DNA from: Hermatobates lingyangjiaoensis
Taxonomy: Eukaryota; Arthropoda; Insecta; Hemiptera; Hermatobatidae
DNA: 64,000 nt
Direction: 5' to 3'
Assembly (NCBI GenBank): GCA_026182355.1
Contig: JAPFBL010000068.1
Coordinates: 5,769,001-5,833,000 of the forward strand
The notes beneath the pieces are model-generated. The model was not told the origin of the DNA, did no database searches, and was given only the letters and a program-made list of their open reading frames with translations. Made by a program: the position numbers and the translations under genes. The first letter of the stretch is position 1. Each line of letters starts with the position of its first letter. This document shows, one piece after another, positions 1 through 10,750 of the stretch.

Positions 1-51
1 AAAACTTCAGTATTCATAAAAATCACCAAGGCTGCCTCCTACTACAATGTA

Positions 52-453
52 TTGAATGAGTGCCCACAATGCAACAAGGACACAGCTATAAAAGTATTAA
101 TTCATAGAAATTATAAAATAGCTTCGGACAGAAAGATTTTTAATTGTAGCATAAACAGAACAAAAGAAGCATTCGTAAACAATGGCTACTCTAATGAAAA
201 GTTTTATAATATTCTAAGAGTATATTATCGAAAACGAACTGAAACAAATGGATAAAGAAACACTTGAAACTATTCACAAAATTTACCATAGAAATCAATA
301 CTCCGAACAGTAAGAAATGGGTGAAAGGCTGCTGAAGAATATAATCTTCAAGTGTAACGGTAAAATAAAGATGGCAATATTTCTCTTATTACTTACTATA
401 AAAGCCCCACAATCGGCAGCCTATTTATGAAAAAGAATAGTAGACTCAAATGA
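52..453 (+). pseudogene. Penelope-like element reverse transcriptase remnant
   Basis: A broken coding stretch resembling the C-terminal part of Penelope-like element (PLE) reverse transcriptases, which copy element RNA into DNA. Codons from 52 to 252 are open and include L-I-H-R-N-Y-K-I-A-S and, near the end, V-N-N-G-Y-S-N-E-K-F-Y-N-I-L, the kind of linker that follows the RT thumb in PLEs. After frameshifts, another frame at 388-453 reads I-T-Y-Y-K-S-P-T-I-G-S-L-F-M-K-K-N, matching the PLE pattern Y-Y-K-N-x-x-T-x-x-L-x-M-x-N that precedes the endonuclease linker. The piece is frameshifted and starts at the window edge, so it is a dead fragment. The order of two independent PLE-like motifs is what convinces me; I ran no profile search. 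Confidence 0.6.
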
Positions 454-835
454 AACGTCCCGCGATGAAATGTATCTAAGTTAAATATAGTTTAAGTGAT
501 TCAATTAAATTAAACGACAAACACTCATTAAAAAACAGGAAGAGAAGGAACTGACAAACTTCAATATTTCGTCCTCAGAAGAGAAGTGGGTTGTTAAATG
601 CCGTCTATCATAACAGTTAGTCAATTAGACGAATTATGCTTTTGTCTTCCATTGATGGGGGGGAAAGGATAAGAAAATGAAAGAGGGAGACACGAATATA
701 TAGCAAACCTTTGCTGCTGATGGCTGTAATATTGAAAGTTGTACTGCAGACGTCAAAATATTTAAATAAGTCATGTGAGTTCTTGTGTGTTGTTATTTGA
801 AACGTGTTGTTTTAAAAGTTTTCATTTGTCTTTTA

Positions 836-838
<3 letters not shown>

Positions 839-878
<40 letters not shown>
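839..878. repeat. (CA)n microsatellite
   Basis: An uninterrupted CA dinucleotide run of about 20 units. Open frames across it encode only Thr-His runs and are not genes. Confidence 0.97.
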
Positions 879-882
<4 letters not shown>

Positions 883-1103
883 AATGTATGTATATATAGA
901 TTTAGGGAACACCGCTTCTTTAATATATGCTTTGTTGAACAATATGGTATTTCCCACTGCTATTTTTCTTTATCATTATTCTAGTTTTCGAACTTCTATC
1001 CTTATGACTTTAGAAAATATATGAATAAGTACTACAAACTTAGCTCCTCTTTTATTTATAATTTTATTACGTTTTAAAGTTATCTATAAATAGTACATTC
1101 ATT

Positions 1104-1145
1104 CTAACGACATGTTTTGGTGATCATTCACTCTCATCAGGCAGT
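1104..1145 (-). ncRNA. Hammerhead-ribozyme-like motif (degenerate)
   Basis: On the minus strand this reads CTGATGA, then a GTGA/TCAC hairpin with an ATGA loop, then AAAACATGTC. This is the hammerhead layout CUGANGA - stem II - GAAA - stem III - cleavage site, with the essential G12 changed to A. The self-complementary ACATGT would be a tiny stem III. Complementarity for stem I is weak (one GC and one GU pair). Probably a decayed copy of a PLE- or retrozyme-type hammerhead; not expected to be active. Confidence 0.35.
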
Positions 1146-1504
1146 AATTTTGTTGAGCTAAACTAACGCTAAAGCATAGAAATTAAGGATTAAACTTTAC
1201 AAACAAGTTGATTTAACATTCTAAGATAACTAATAAACTAGACTGCAGTTTGAGCAGGTTGGAGTCAGCAATGGCTCAAGCTTTAATTTGGGCTTTGTTT
1301 AAATCTATGTATTAACAGTATGCGGTTCCAGAGTGGAACTTCAATATTTTATTAAAATCTTTGGTTTGGCTATTTAGGAGTGGTTGATAGTCTTTGATGG
1401 TATGGCTAAGGGTATGTTTGAAAACTAAAAAAACTAATCAGCAAAATTGTAAAAATTGAGAACCACCATATTCTTTAACAAACCATACATATATAAGTTA
1501 GCAG

Positions 1505-1640
1505 AGTTGGCGTACGCGGGTCAGAGTCTTTGTTTACGCACGGAGACAGATTATCAAGGCTGGCCTCGAGGAGAGGGTCAGTCAGTCAGTGTGTCGCGCT
1601 TGTATAATAAACATTACCTTTCATTCCTGTGTCATTCACA
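1505..1640 (+). other. GC-richer block, possible solo-LTR fragment
   Basis: A block of higher GC than its surroundings, containing GTCAGTCAGT, a GTCGCGCTTG stretch and an AATAAA hexamer at about 1606, followed by a CATTACCTTTC tail. Such composition with a polyadenylation hexamer is seen in R-U5 parts of LTR retrotransposons. No second LTR, primer-binding site or coding part was found nearby, so this is only a suggestion. Confidence 0.2.
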
Positions 1641-2105
1641 ATTCGAGTTCCTACTCATTCAAATTAACTTATATATATATATATATAAATTTATATAATT
1701 TATATTAGTTCATATTAATTCCCAAAATTACTCCTTTGACTTTTCTTATTTCCTGTTCAAGATTTTTTTTAAATATATATAAAAACTAAGTATACTATTA
1801 TTTTTATCTCTGATCACTTTTGTCCGTATACTCTACATTTTAGGGCTAATATAACTTTCATTTTTCACCATGTACTTTATTGCTTCTTTAATATGGTGGT
1901 GGACTCTATAAAATTTCTATGTTATAAGCAATTGAAGGGTGATAATTAAAGAATAATGTAATAATAAACGGCATTTATTATTATTAAATTAATTAAAAAA
2001 TTAATAAAAGTTTATAAAAAGTAAAGATTCAAACAAAATCAGAAGTAAAATATAATTCAAAACATTGAAATGTGAGGGCAACTCAAGCCAATTCGAAGTG
2101 GTTGG

Positions 2106-2227
2106 TATAAAGTGGAGCACTGAGAGGAAGGCAGTTCATGTGTATGAACGTGAGGGACATTGCAAGGCCAGTTAGTCTGAACGTGTCCCTTCGAGAGCAG
2201 TCAGAATGGAGCATCGATCTCACCTAG
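2106..2227 (+). promoter_or_regulatory. Possible TATA promoter and non-coding first exon
   Basis: TATAAA at 2106-2111 is followed about 30 bases later by GCAGTTC, a plausible initiator. The next ~90 bases are GC-richer than the neighbourhood and end in CTAG/GTGAAT at 2227/2228, a plausible splice donor. A 29-codon frame from the ATG at 2139 ends in the TAG at that border. It lies 18 kb upstream of the receptor's coding exon 1, on the same strand, and that exon has an upstream acceptor. A 5'UTR exon of the receptor is therefore possible but unproven; a transposon promoter is the alternative. Confidence 0.2.
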
Positions 2228-2814
2228 GTGAATCAAATTACCTCGCTTCAACGTTCAAAACGCAAATCACTTTTAAATCAGTTTCTTTTATCTGATTTCC
2301 ATAATAATAATCGATGAATTTAATATTAAAAAAAATGTTTATACTAAATTTGAATTAGAACTAATTTAAACTGTCAGTAAAATTCTGTTTTCTGTAAAAG
2401 CACTAAAAAAATTTGCCCATGAAATTTTCCAATTCAAGTTTTCTTACAAGCAAAACAAATCTACTTATAAAATCTCTGTAAGTGAAAAACAGAATGGATT
2501 TGATTTGATGGTTCATACATTTTGAGACCACTTGGTCATTTTTGATGTCTTAGGGTTATATCTGCATTTGGGAGGGGAGGGGGTTTGAAATTACTCTATA
2601 AATCACCGGTTCAGTATTAATCATAATGAAATAGTTCTGAATATAGTTCTTTGTAAGCGAATTGTTTTATTGTTTTTCAGTAAAACTGCAATATGGAAAA
2701 AGAACTTTATATCAAAGATACAGATACTAATTTTTGAAATGTTTGAAATAAAAGGCTGAAATGTTTCATTTTATATAGACTTCATGAGAGTAGCCTGAAA
2801 TAAAAGTTCATATA

Positions 2815-3385
2815 CAGGGGGAGCTAAAAGTAGGTGGACAGTAAATAACATATGCAGTTGCTCAAAACTGCTTTTCATCACGATTTACACAGCTTTGCAT
2901 TCTGCCTCTTACGCTTCGACAAACATTTTTCACACAAGTCTCTCTGGTTATTAATTTCATGAAATGCTCTTATGTGATTTTTTTTTTTAAATCACCAACA
3001 CTTTTTGGTTTTCAACATTCAACTTGTACATCTTGATCTTGATAGAACATTTCTTGGGAAATCGATTCGACGAAGGGGCCTAATTGATTGGCCAGTACGT
3101 TCACAGTACTTGACTCCTATAGACTTTTTCTTTTGGGGAGTACTCAAGGCAAAGTTGTGCCCAGACAGACTTTTACACAATGGGTAGCGATCCGTCTGGG
3201 TAGCTGTGCAAAAATCTTAGTCGAAACGTTAGAGACAGACTTGAAAGCTGTGTATATGAGAGCAGTATGAGCACCTCCATCGGTCAGATTTAAAAGCTTT
3301 TGCATTATTGTTCACAATAATATCTAATTGTCAATGTAAGAATTGCGTCAGTACATATATGTGTACTGACCCTGTACTCACCCTG
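2815..3385 (+). mobile_element. Tc1/mariner-superfamily DDE element remnant
   Basis: A 571-bp element flanked by TA dinucleotides (2813-2814 and 3386-3387), with short terminal inverted repeats: CAGGGGGAG at the left and CTCACCCTG at the right. Inside, the frame 3005-3187 contains R-R-G-L-I-D-W-P-V-R-S-Q-Y-L-T-P-I-D-F-F, then F-W-G-V-L-K. This is close to the end of the DDE transposase domain of insect elements (general pattern W-P-P-R-S-P-D-L-T-P-x-D-F-F-L-W-G); the aspartate in T-P-I-D-F is the last catalytic acid. The rest of the transposase is deleted or frameshifted, so it is a dead internal-deletion copy. Confidence 0.65.
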
Positions 3386-4863
3386 TATTTCGGGATACTA
3401 CAAAATCAGTTCAAACAGTGGCACTTGTAGGACAAGTTTTGCGTAATCTTAAAAATCTCCGAGTTTTTCTTTTCATTAAAAGTAAACTAAACTTGAAACA
3501 ATAATCAATAACCCATTTTCGATTGGAATAGTTTATATTTTACTAACTTAAAAAAAATTATATAACCACTCGCATTATTAAAATAAATTGTAATGTAAAA
3601 AATTTAAAATAAAATTTGAAATAATTTGAATAATATTTGCTTTTAATTTATTATGTTTTAAATCTCTGAAATGGTTTCGAGAGCAGAATGGCCATTTAAT
3701 TAATCACCTCAACTCTACTGCACTCGTTGATATCCAACAAATAACATAACTAATTTCTTTCATTACATTTAGTGAATTGATTCGTAATATCTTTCAATGA
3801 TTACTCCGAATTAAATTTACTAATTACGGTTTTCTGTCAGCTTTAACACATAAATAATTTATTTGCTTAACTATAGAGGTTAAGGAAAAGTTAATGTTGT
3901 TTCAACTTATTGTTTACTTGGATAGTCATTTAATAGATACATATATTAACTTCTTATATATTAAAACAAAACTGTACATAAAAATAGATTCAGTGTTTTC
4001 GTATTATCGTTAACACCAATATAATCTCTTAACAAAATTTAAGAAACTTGTGCGATATATATGCTGCCATCATCACGTGTTAAATGATAAATGTTAGGTT
4101 CAACTTGTTTTGATTGGAATCTTCAACGTACTTCAACATACATCTTTTAACTTCATCAAAGTTTCAGATTGACTCAATATTTGTTGTGTGTCAATATTTG
4201 AAAAAACTGAATTAAATTGACTAGGTAGCATATTAAACATCAGACAACAGCAATTACTTTCGTCTAACTTACCGTCTAGCTTTTTATATAATCCTGAAGT
4301 TAATAAGAGTCTTCTTTAATATCATATTTCATGTTAACGATTTTCTTAAGCTGAATAATTTACCTCATGCACCTCCTTTCTCCTATCACCTGCTGATAGA
4401 GCGTCAAATGTCATAAGAATATGCGCTGTTCTTGATGTGTTCTATGTAAGTTATTGGCCACAATTTGTTTGCATTTTTTCTGCCTTTACTTTATATTGTT
4501 AGTATTTTGAGCTTCATTGTCACAAAGAATGGGACTTAGATGCTATAGATGAATTTCTGTTCCCAATTTCCACTGTAAAAGACATTCAGCAACACAACAC
4601 AACTCGTATACGGTAGTCACTATTAATATTATTAATACTATTAATATGAACAAGGGTACATAACCTGTTTACTCTGTATTTAGTAAAACAAAACACAAAC
4701 GTGGATACTTTACAAACAAATTTAGTGATACCAGTATTATTTCTAGCTACATGGCTTCTAAGCCTGCACCAATTGTTCATTATAACATAAATATTAAAGT
4801 CAAAAACCTAATACTAACATTAAAAAACCTATCGATTAGATTATTTAAAGCATTTATTGCACT

Positions 4864-4904
4864 ATCAGTAAAGTTGAGTGTAGATTGACCACTTCAGATT
4901 TTTT
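4864..4904 (+). repeat. Dispersed repeat family A, copy 1
   Basis: Shares the core AGTAAAGTTGAGTGTAG followed closely by CAGATTTTTT with copies at 9503, 30474 (inverted) and 35806 (inverted). Probably the conserved end of a transposon family that I cannot name. Confidence 0.5.
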
Positions 4905-5554
4905 ACTGCTCAAAATTATTTGAAATAAAACTATGGTTCCCATACCTTTAAAAGCTAAAAAAACAAACATAATTTACTTTTTTTTTTAGCTATAGGCTAC
5001 ACTTTACCTTAAAGATAAGAGCGTTACTCTGGGAGCTTCCAAGGCATTTGCTAGCTTAAGGCACATGGTGGACCTAACTTGAGCTTCAGAGCTTCAGTCT
5101 TCAAAGTTTTTGTTTCAATTTTTGTTTGTTTCTTTATTATTATTATTTTATTTTCTAATATATTTTGTAATTTCACAAGTTCAAATTGCAATCTGCGTTA
5201 CAGATTTCTAATTATTTATTATTTATTTAATTTACTGATTTTACTAATACTACTTTTTTTAACTTATTATGATTTTCTAACATTTAGTTACTCTTACTCC
5301 AAGCCTTTTTATTTGTATCTCTTTTTTTCTTGAAATGAAATATACTTCTTATCTGATGAATAGTGGTGGTTGGTGTCCTACCGTCTTTGCCAACTCGTTA
5401 GGTCTCTCCTGTCTTTTCTCCTGATGATGGTTATGGATGTCTATTTAGTTCATTTTTGAATTTTGACATCTCGTTTAAATTTTTTTTCTATTTTCTTAAT
5501 GAGTTATATACGTTAAAAAATTACTATTCGAATAATTATATATATATAACCAAT

Positions 5555-5765
5555 GATCAAACCAGAATATGAAAAGAGAAAACAAGACTAAGATCTATCA
5601 ACCGTAACAAGCGATCTTGGTCAGAGTCAAAAACCTAACTGACCCAAAAATCTCAGTTGGGTTTTTGACTCTGACGAAGACTGCTTGTTACAGTTAAAAG
5701 ATCTTAGTCTTGTTTTCCCATTTCATATTGTGGTTTGATTATTGATTGTTACTTCACGTGTTTAT
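5555..5765. repeat. Palindromic element with hammerhead-like motif, copy 1
   Basis: Two head-to-head arms: the left arm (5558-5638) is the reverse complement of the right arm (5655-5750), meeting near 5645. The outer ends carry ACCAATGATCAAACC and GGTTTGATTATTGATTG and are flanked by TA-rich simple sequence. In the + strand right arm, GACT (5667-5670), CTGACGA (5671-5677), a GACTG/CAGTT stem, AAAA in place of GAAA, AGATCT, T and AGTC (5706-5709) line up as a hammerhead-like fold. The stem II pair has changed together relative to the 16.4 and 41.97 kb copies. Confidence 0.7.
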
Positions 5766-6624
5766 TTCTGAAATCTTTATATATATATATATATATATAT
5801 ATACTTAAACGTTAAAAAGCAATATTAAATGGACAACTAAAATTCAAAATAAACTAAGATACGAGATAAATGAAGTATATACTATATACTCGTACATATA
5901 TAAACGGATACTGAGACGTGTGATGCCAGAACATCTGGTGTGGTTTTGAGAAGTGAGGGAGACAAGAGAGATATTTTCAATTCCGTAAAGTGCAGGGGAA
6001 AAAAGAAGCTGGAAAAGCAAGTCCAGGTAAACAAAGAAGGACTGGAAAAAATAAGTAGCGAATGATCTGCTAGCAATCAATCCTTGTAGACAAAGCTATT
6101 GCCCTCGACAGTACTGAGTCCAACTTGAATAAACCATTACTCATGTTTCTACTATTTCATCAATTCAATTTAATCAAAGAGCATTTGATAATATTTTTGA
6201 ACAATTCAGATTCTTTCATAGGCAATCGATTTAGCTTCTGTCTAATTTATAGCCTGATTCTCATTATTTATATGCAAGAATAAGCCATTGAATTTTATAA
6301 ATATCTCTGCAATCCAGTTCCCTAGGAGAATTTTTATTTAATATATTATCTATGTTGTTAACATTACAAATTACTATATTAAAATCAAGGTTTCGAGCAA
6401 GCCTAGGAAGTGGATCCAACGATTCATGATACGCTGAAATTATGACATTTGAAATTGAACCGGATTGTTTACATCATTGAAGAACGTTTTCCTGGTACCC
6501 ATTAAAGATTTGTCTATCCAAGAGCAGTACTGTGTTAATTTCACCATTGAGGAATTCAGGAGAGCTAACTTTTAACGCTTTCAAAAATATATCTAATCTA
6601 CATATCTAAAAATGTACATATCTA

Positions 6625-6860
6625 TAAATACGTGAAATAAAAACCAACGTCCGAATCAAAGTAAAAAATTCAGAAATTGGACTAAGATGATCTTTCGACC
6701 AAAATAATTTGTCCTTGCCAGAGTCATATTTGAACTAAATTCAGTTGACACTTGTCTTGAACTCGTTCATATGTGACTCTGTCAAAGACCAGTTATATTG
6801 CTAGAAAGATCGCCTTAGTCCATTCTGAATTTCTACTGTGATTTGGACTTGTAAAAGTTT
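6625..6860. repeat. Palindromic element, copy 2 (diverged)
   Basis: A long imperfect inverted repeat of the same design: GTCCGAATCA...GGACTAAGATGATCTTTCGACC on the left and GAAAGATCGCCTTAGTCC...GTGATTTGGAC on the right, with GACTCTGTCAAAGACC replacing GACTCTGACGAAGACC. The hammerhead-like core is damaged (CTGTCAA), though GAAA and the stem III/stem I complement remain. Clearly an older relative of the 5.6, 16.4 and 41.9 kb copies. Confidence 0.6.
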
Positions 6861-7898
6861 ATATACTAAATAACAAAAAAATAGTCATATTTTTTTAATC
6901 TTTATGACTATCAAAGCAGAAATATAAGCCAGCATAAAAAACAAAACAAAAGTAAAAAGAGTAGGTTCTCGAATATTTAAAGGATAAAAAGTAATCAAAT
7001 AAAGGATCATCCATTTCTTACAAAAAATTCCCAAGAAAAATATTAGAACTTTTTCTATTCTTCTTAGATGTTGTGGTGATTGTTTTTGATTGTATAGTCA
7101 CAAGTAGTTATTGCGATTTTTTTTTGTCTATATGGATTTATTTAATTCATTAATGACAGAAATTATAAAATGAAAATAATAGGACACCTTATTCCAGTCT
7201 TCATAATGATATCGTTACAGAATTTAAATAAAACAATTTTTAAAAATTCAAGTTATATAAAGAAAAAAAATAATTAAGAAAAATTATTAAATTTATGAAG
7301 AAAACTTTTGAAAACACTAGATGTATGTTTTCTAAAACATGTGGCCAAATTTTATCCCAATTCTTTTTCAAAATAGCTATTCCAATTTTCTTGCTCATAC
7401 TATGCCATCTACTTTTCAGAACCCTATCATATAAATTTCCTTGCACTGATTGCTTAAAGCCAAAAATAATTAAAATAAACGTCTAACATGTGTAAGTTAA
7501 CACCGTCTGTCTTTAGTATGGCATAAATATATAAGAATTACGCAGAAGCTAAAATATTAAAGGTGTATTAAATAACAAGCTAAAATAATTATAACAAACA
7601 AAACGAATGACAAGGATGCTGAGAATAGCAAGTAATCTCGCGGAGACTAGCGTCACGGGGTGGTATGGTTGGCTATAATCCAGGCTGCAGGTCGGTCGCC
7701 TCTCATTGTTCCCAAGGGCACAATATTTCTCCATCTGATCTCCTCACTGGTTATTCTAAATGGAAATTGTTCATTTCTCTTTAATTTAAAGAATCCTTGA
7801 AAAGCTAGTATCAGGGATGTTCAACTTGGTTTAGTTTTTTATTATTGATTCTACCTCTATGATTGCACTATATTTTGCTAGTTTTTTTTTGTATATAC

Positions 7899-8236
7899 CA
7901 AGCGTGCGGAACCTGCGGCCATCTGTCTGCAGTTTGTTGAGAAAAATGTTTCAAAATACGAAGAATTACAATTCTGGTAATAAAGACAGAAAATGCTGTT
8001 ATTAGGAAAAAGACTATTCATCAATCATTACTTGAAAAGTTTAAGCTTTTAGAACTACTAAATTTTTTGAAAGATACGAAACAGTTTTAGATGCTCTGAT
8101 CGATAATATGATTATAGATTCAAGGATTTTACAATATAACTATTATATAAAAATTTGCCGATCCATTCGTGGTGTCCTTCTGGGGAAGTGGACGGTGCTA
8201 GAATGGCCTTTACTCCAAGAAAGGTTCCCCACCCCT
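7899..8236. mobile_element. Short non-autonomous hAT transposon with 8-bp target duplication
   Basis: A 338-bp element bounded by perfect direct repeats GTATATAC (7891-7898 and 8237-8244), the 8-bp target duplication typical of hAT. Its termini are inverted: CAAGCGTGCGGAACC at the left and GGTTCCCCACCCCTG at the right, a mutated and an intact version of the CAGGGGTGGGGAACC type of hAT end. No transposase is encoded, so it is a MITE-like deletion derivative moved by a partner element. The intact target duplication suggests insertion that has not been much disturbed, although the left end has drifted. Confidence 0.8.
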
Positions 8237-8759
8237 GGTATATACAATGCCAATAGTAATACGAAAGCGGTCAAGTTTGTCGAGTCGTTAATGTAATAAA
8301 ATAATACTAACAATGCAGGGAATAAGTAGTTCACCATGCTATCATCTGAACCAAAGGGACCTTTTCACATCAAGCTTCCAAAATCTGATATAAATGACGT
8401 TTTGTTTCTATAAGTAAACTAAAGATAAAGGCTTAACTATTTCATAATCGCATAGTGATTTTGAACATCAAACAGATTAAATATTAGTTTTTCGATATAA
8501 ATTATAGTGATTTAATTAGAATAAATTTAGAAAGAAGAAATTAAATGAATAATTGACGAGGATATAAAATGATTATTTAATATATCAACAAATAATATTT
8601 ATTAAAATTAATCGAAGTTTTAGAAATTACCAAATTAACGTAAGTAAAATATTAAGAGAACACAATTTTGTCCGTAATAGAAAAAACATTTTGTCATAAT
8701 GCCTACATTTTCTTCTTTTAATATATCTACTTCACTAAAAACTATATAGTCGAGCTACC

Positions 8760-9040
8760 GATGCTCCTGGAGATATAGGGAATATCTTCTTATTGGAACT
8801 AATTCTAATAACTGAGGAGTTTTATAATAAGGTCATTGATTGTAAAATTATCGCATTACAGTTTCATTCAAATACTGTTGAGGACAACATTCTTTTTTCA
8901 AGGTTTCAATTTCCAACTCAGTTAGTATTTGGCATGACTATTTATAAGACTCAAGGACAGACTTTGCAGAAAGTTTTAGTTCATTTGAGTAAACTAGTAC
9001 AGCTTTCAATAAGGCCAATTATATGCTTCTCTCGGTAGGG
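8760..9040 (+). pseudogene. Helitron PIF1-like helicase C-terminal remnant
   Basis: The open frame 8793-9035 ends with F-P-T-Q-L-V-F-G-M-T-I-Y-K-T-Q-G-Q-T-L-Q, which matches the conserved C-terminal motif of the PIF1-type helicase of Helitron rolling-circle transposons (usual form M-T-I-N-K-S-Q-G-Q-T-L). Further on, C-F-S-R-V-G corresponds to the A-L-S-R-V motif. Just upstream, A-P-G-D-I-G-N-I in another frame may be a degenerate part of the same domain. Only this tail is present, with no Rep nuclease, so the copy is dead. Confidence 0.7.
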
Positions 9041-9328
9041 TCTAACTAAAAGAAAACATTAGCTTTTTTGGAAAATTCAAATTCTACAAAAAAAAATAAA
9101 TGGAAGAGGATTGTCTTAAAAATTTGCATTATCCTCTTTACTAGAAATCAATTTAGAGTTTATCTGCATTTAGGTGAACATGATTGCATTAAAGAGGAAG
9201 GAACTGGATGATCTGACGGATCACGGCCAGTCTTGTAGTAAAATAAAATTATTTAAAAATTTATTAAAAAATTTAAATTGTTTTAATGATTAAATATGGT
9301 ATATTAGAAGAATAAGATTGTTAAATGT

Positions 9329-9419
9329 AAAAAGTTAACCCCGATCAAACATATATTGTCTGATGCTTTCCATAAAAAGTTAACCCCAGTCAAAACATAT
9401 ATTTACTGATGCATTCCAT
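9329..9419. repeat. Two-copy 45-bp tandem repeat
   Basis: Units 9329-9373 and 9374-9419 both run from AAAAAGTTAACCCC to TTCCAT with a few differences. A young local duplication; no coding content. Confidence 0.9.
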
Positions 9420-9502
9420 GGTGTGATGGATGGTTATTGAACAAACTGTTTGACTAATCAAACAAAACATCAGTTGGTTGTTAATGAGTTTGATATTATG
9501 TT

Positions 9503-9545
9503 TACTTATAATAAAGTTGAGTGTAGTTCCCTCCAGATTTTTTAT
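9503..9545 (+). repeat. Dispersed repeat family A, copy 2
   Basis: TTACTTATAATAAAGTTGAG, then TGTAG and CCAGATTTTTT; same family and orientation as the copy at 4864. Confidence 0.5.
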
Positions 9546-10710
9546 TTTGGTTGTTATTCTTGTTCAATTCAATATATTATGGGTAAGGCAGTACAGCGTC
9601 TATCGGAATAGCTATTATGTTAATAATAAGATGAATTCCACCAAATGAAGTTGTCGCAAAACATGAAACCTAATGAAAATGAGCAAGCTCCCTCACATTA
9701 TCCGTTGCAAGTTGGAAATGGCCTAATGCGGAACTCTCTCGACAATGAGTCCACATGTATATTGATATTCCGCAGGAATGTATGAGCAATAATTCTCTAG
9801 TATTAGACATATTCTATAACTATACTTCAAAAGTCATATCAGATCATACTATCAACTAAAAATATTAGATTTTTAGTTTAGAAAAGTTTGTATTCGGTTA
9901 ATTTTTAATATAATCTTGAAGTGTTTCATAAATTACTTAACATATACTTTGTTTTATTTGTCACACGTCAATTTCCATTTGAAGTGTATAATTCTTTTTT
10001 AAATGGAATGATATCCGCCCTCTATTATGGATTTTATTATCATATCTTTTGAAAATACATTTACATTGTAACATTTTCCATAAACTGTGAAACTTTTCAC
10101 GGGTCCAGTTGGTCTTTTCATTATCATTGAAAGTAATTATACTGATCAATATAAAAAAAAAATTAAATTTAAAAAAATCAATCTTTTTTTATTTGTCAGG
10201 CAAGATATTTATTTTAATTTAGCAATGTTTTTTCCTGCATAACATAATCATGACGATAAGAGTCGAGCTATTTTTGGTTTAAAGAAAATTGTTGCTAAGA
10301 AATAGAAAGAAAAAATCTTTCTCTGTGAGAAATGAGAAACTCTAATGTACGCTCTCTCCTGGAGTCAAAGTAACCGTGGGACCATCTTTCAGTCATAACT
10401 AAAGTCTGTACAAATTTGAAATAACCAAATTAAATCGACTTTCAACCTCTATGATAATATACGGGGGTATTGGATCAAAAAATAGTGACTGAATGAACTT
10501 ATTTTATATTTAAAATAATCTAATTTTTTCATCTAAAGATAAAATAAACACAGTATTAAATAAAAAACGAATATGGTATTAATTATTGCTTTCACTATAT
10601 CTGATATTTGCCTTCACAATATAATTTACGATGATCAATTCATCCAAAAAGCTATTATCAGAGATCGACTTCTATATTCTGTGAAAACCTTTTCTCTTTT
10701 GATTAACTAA
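9546..10710. other. No recognisable feature
   Basis: AT-rich non-coding sequence. I see no coding homology, tandem array or inverted repeat worth listing. Confidence 0.6.
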
Positions 10711-10750
10711 GCTAAATTAAGCTAAATTAAGCTAAATTAAGCTAAATTAA
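10711..10750. repeat. 10-bp tandem repeat, four units
   Basis: GCTAAATTAA repeated exactly four times. Confidence 0.97.

Noticed and set aside
5079..5333. Hydrophobic 84-codon frame
   Set aside because: Low-complexity Phe/Leu/Ile sequence from T-rich DNA; no gene context.
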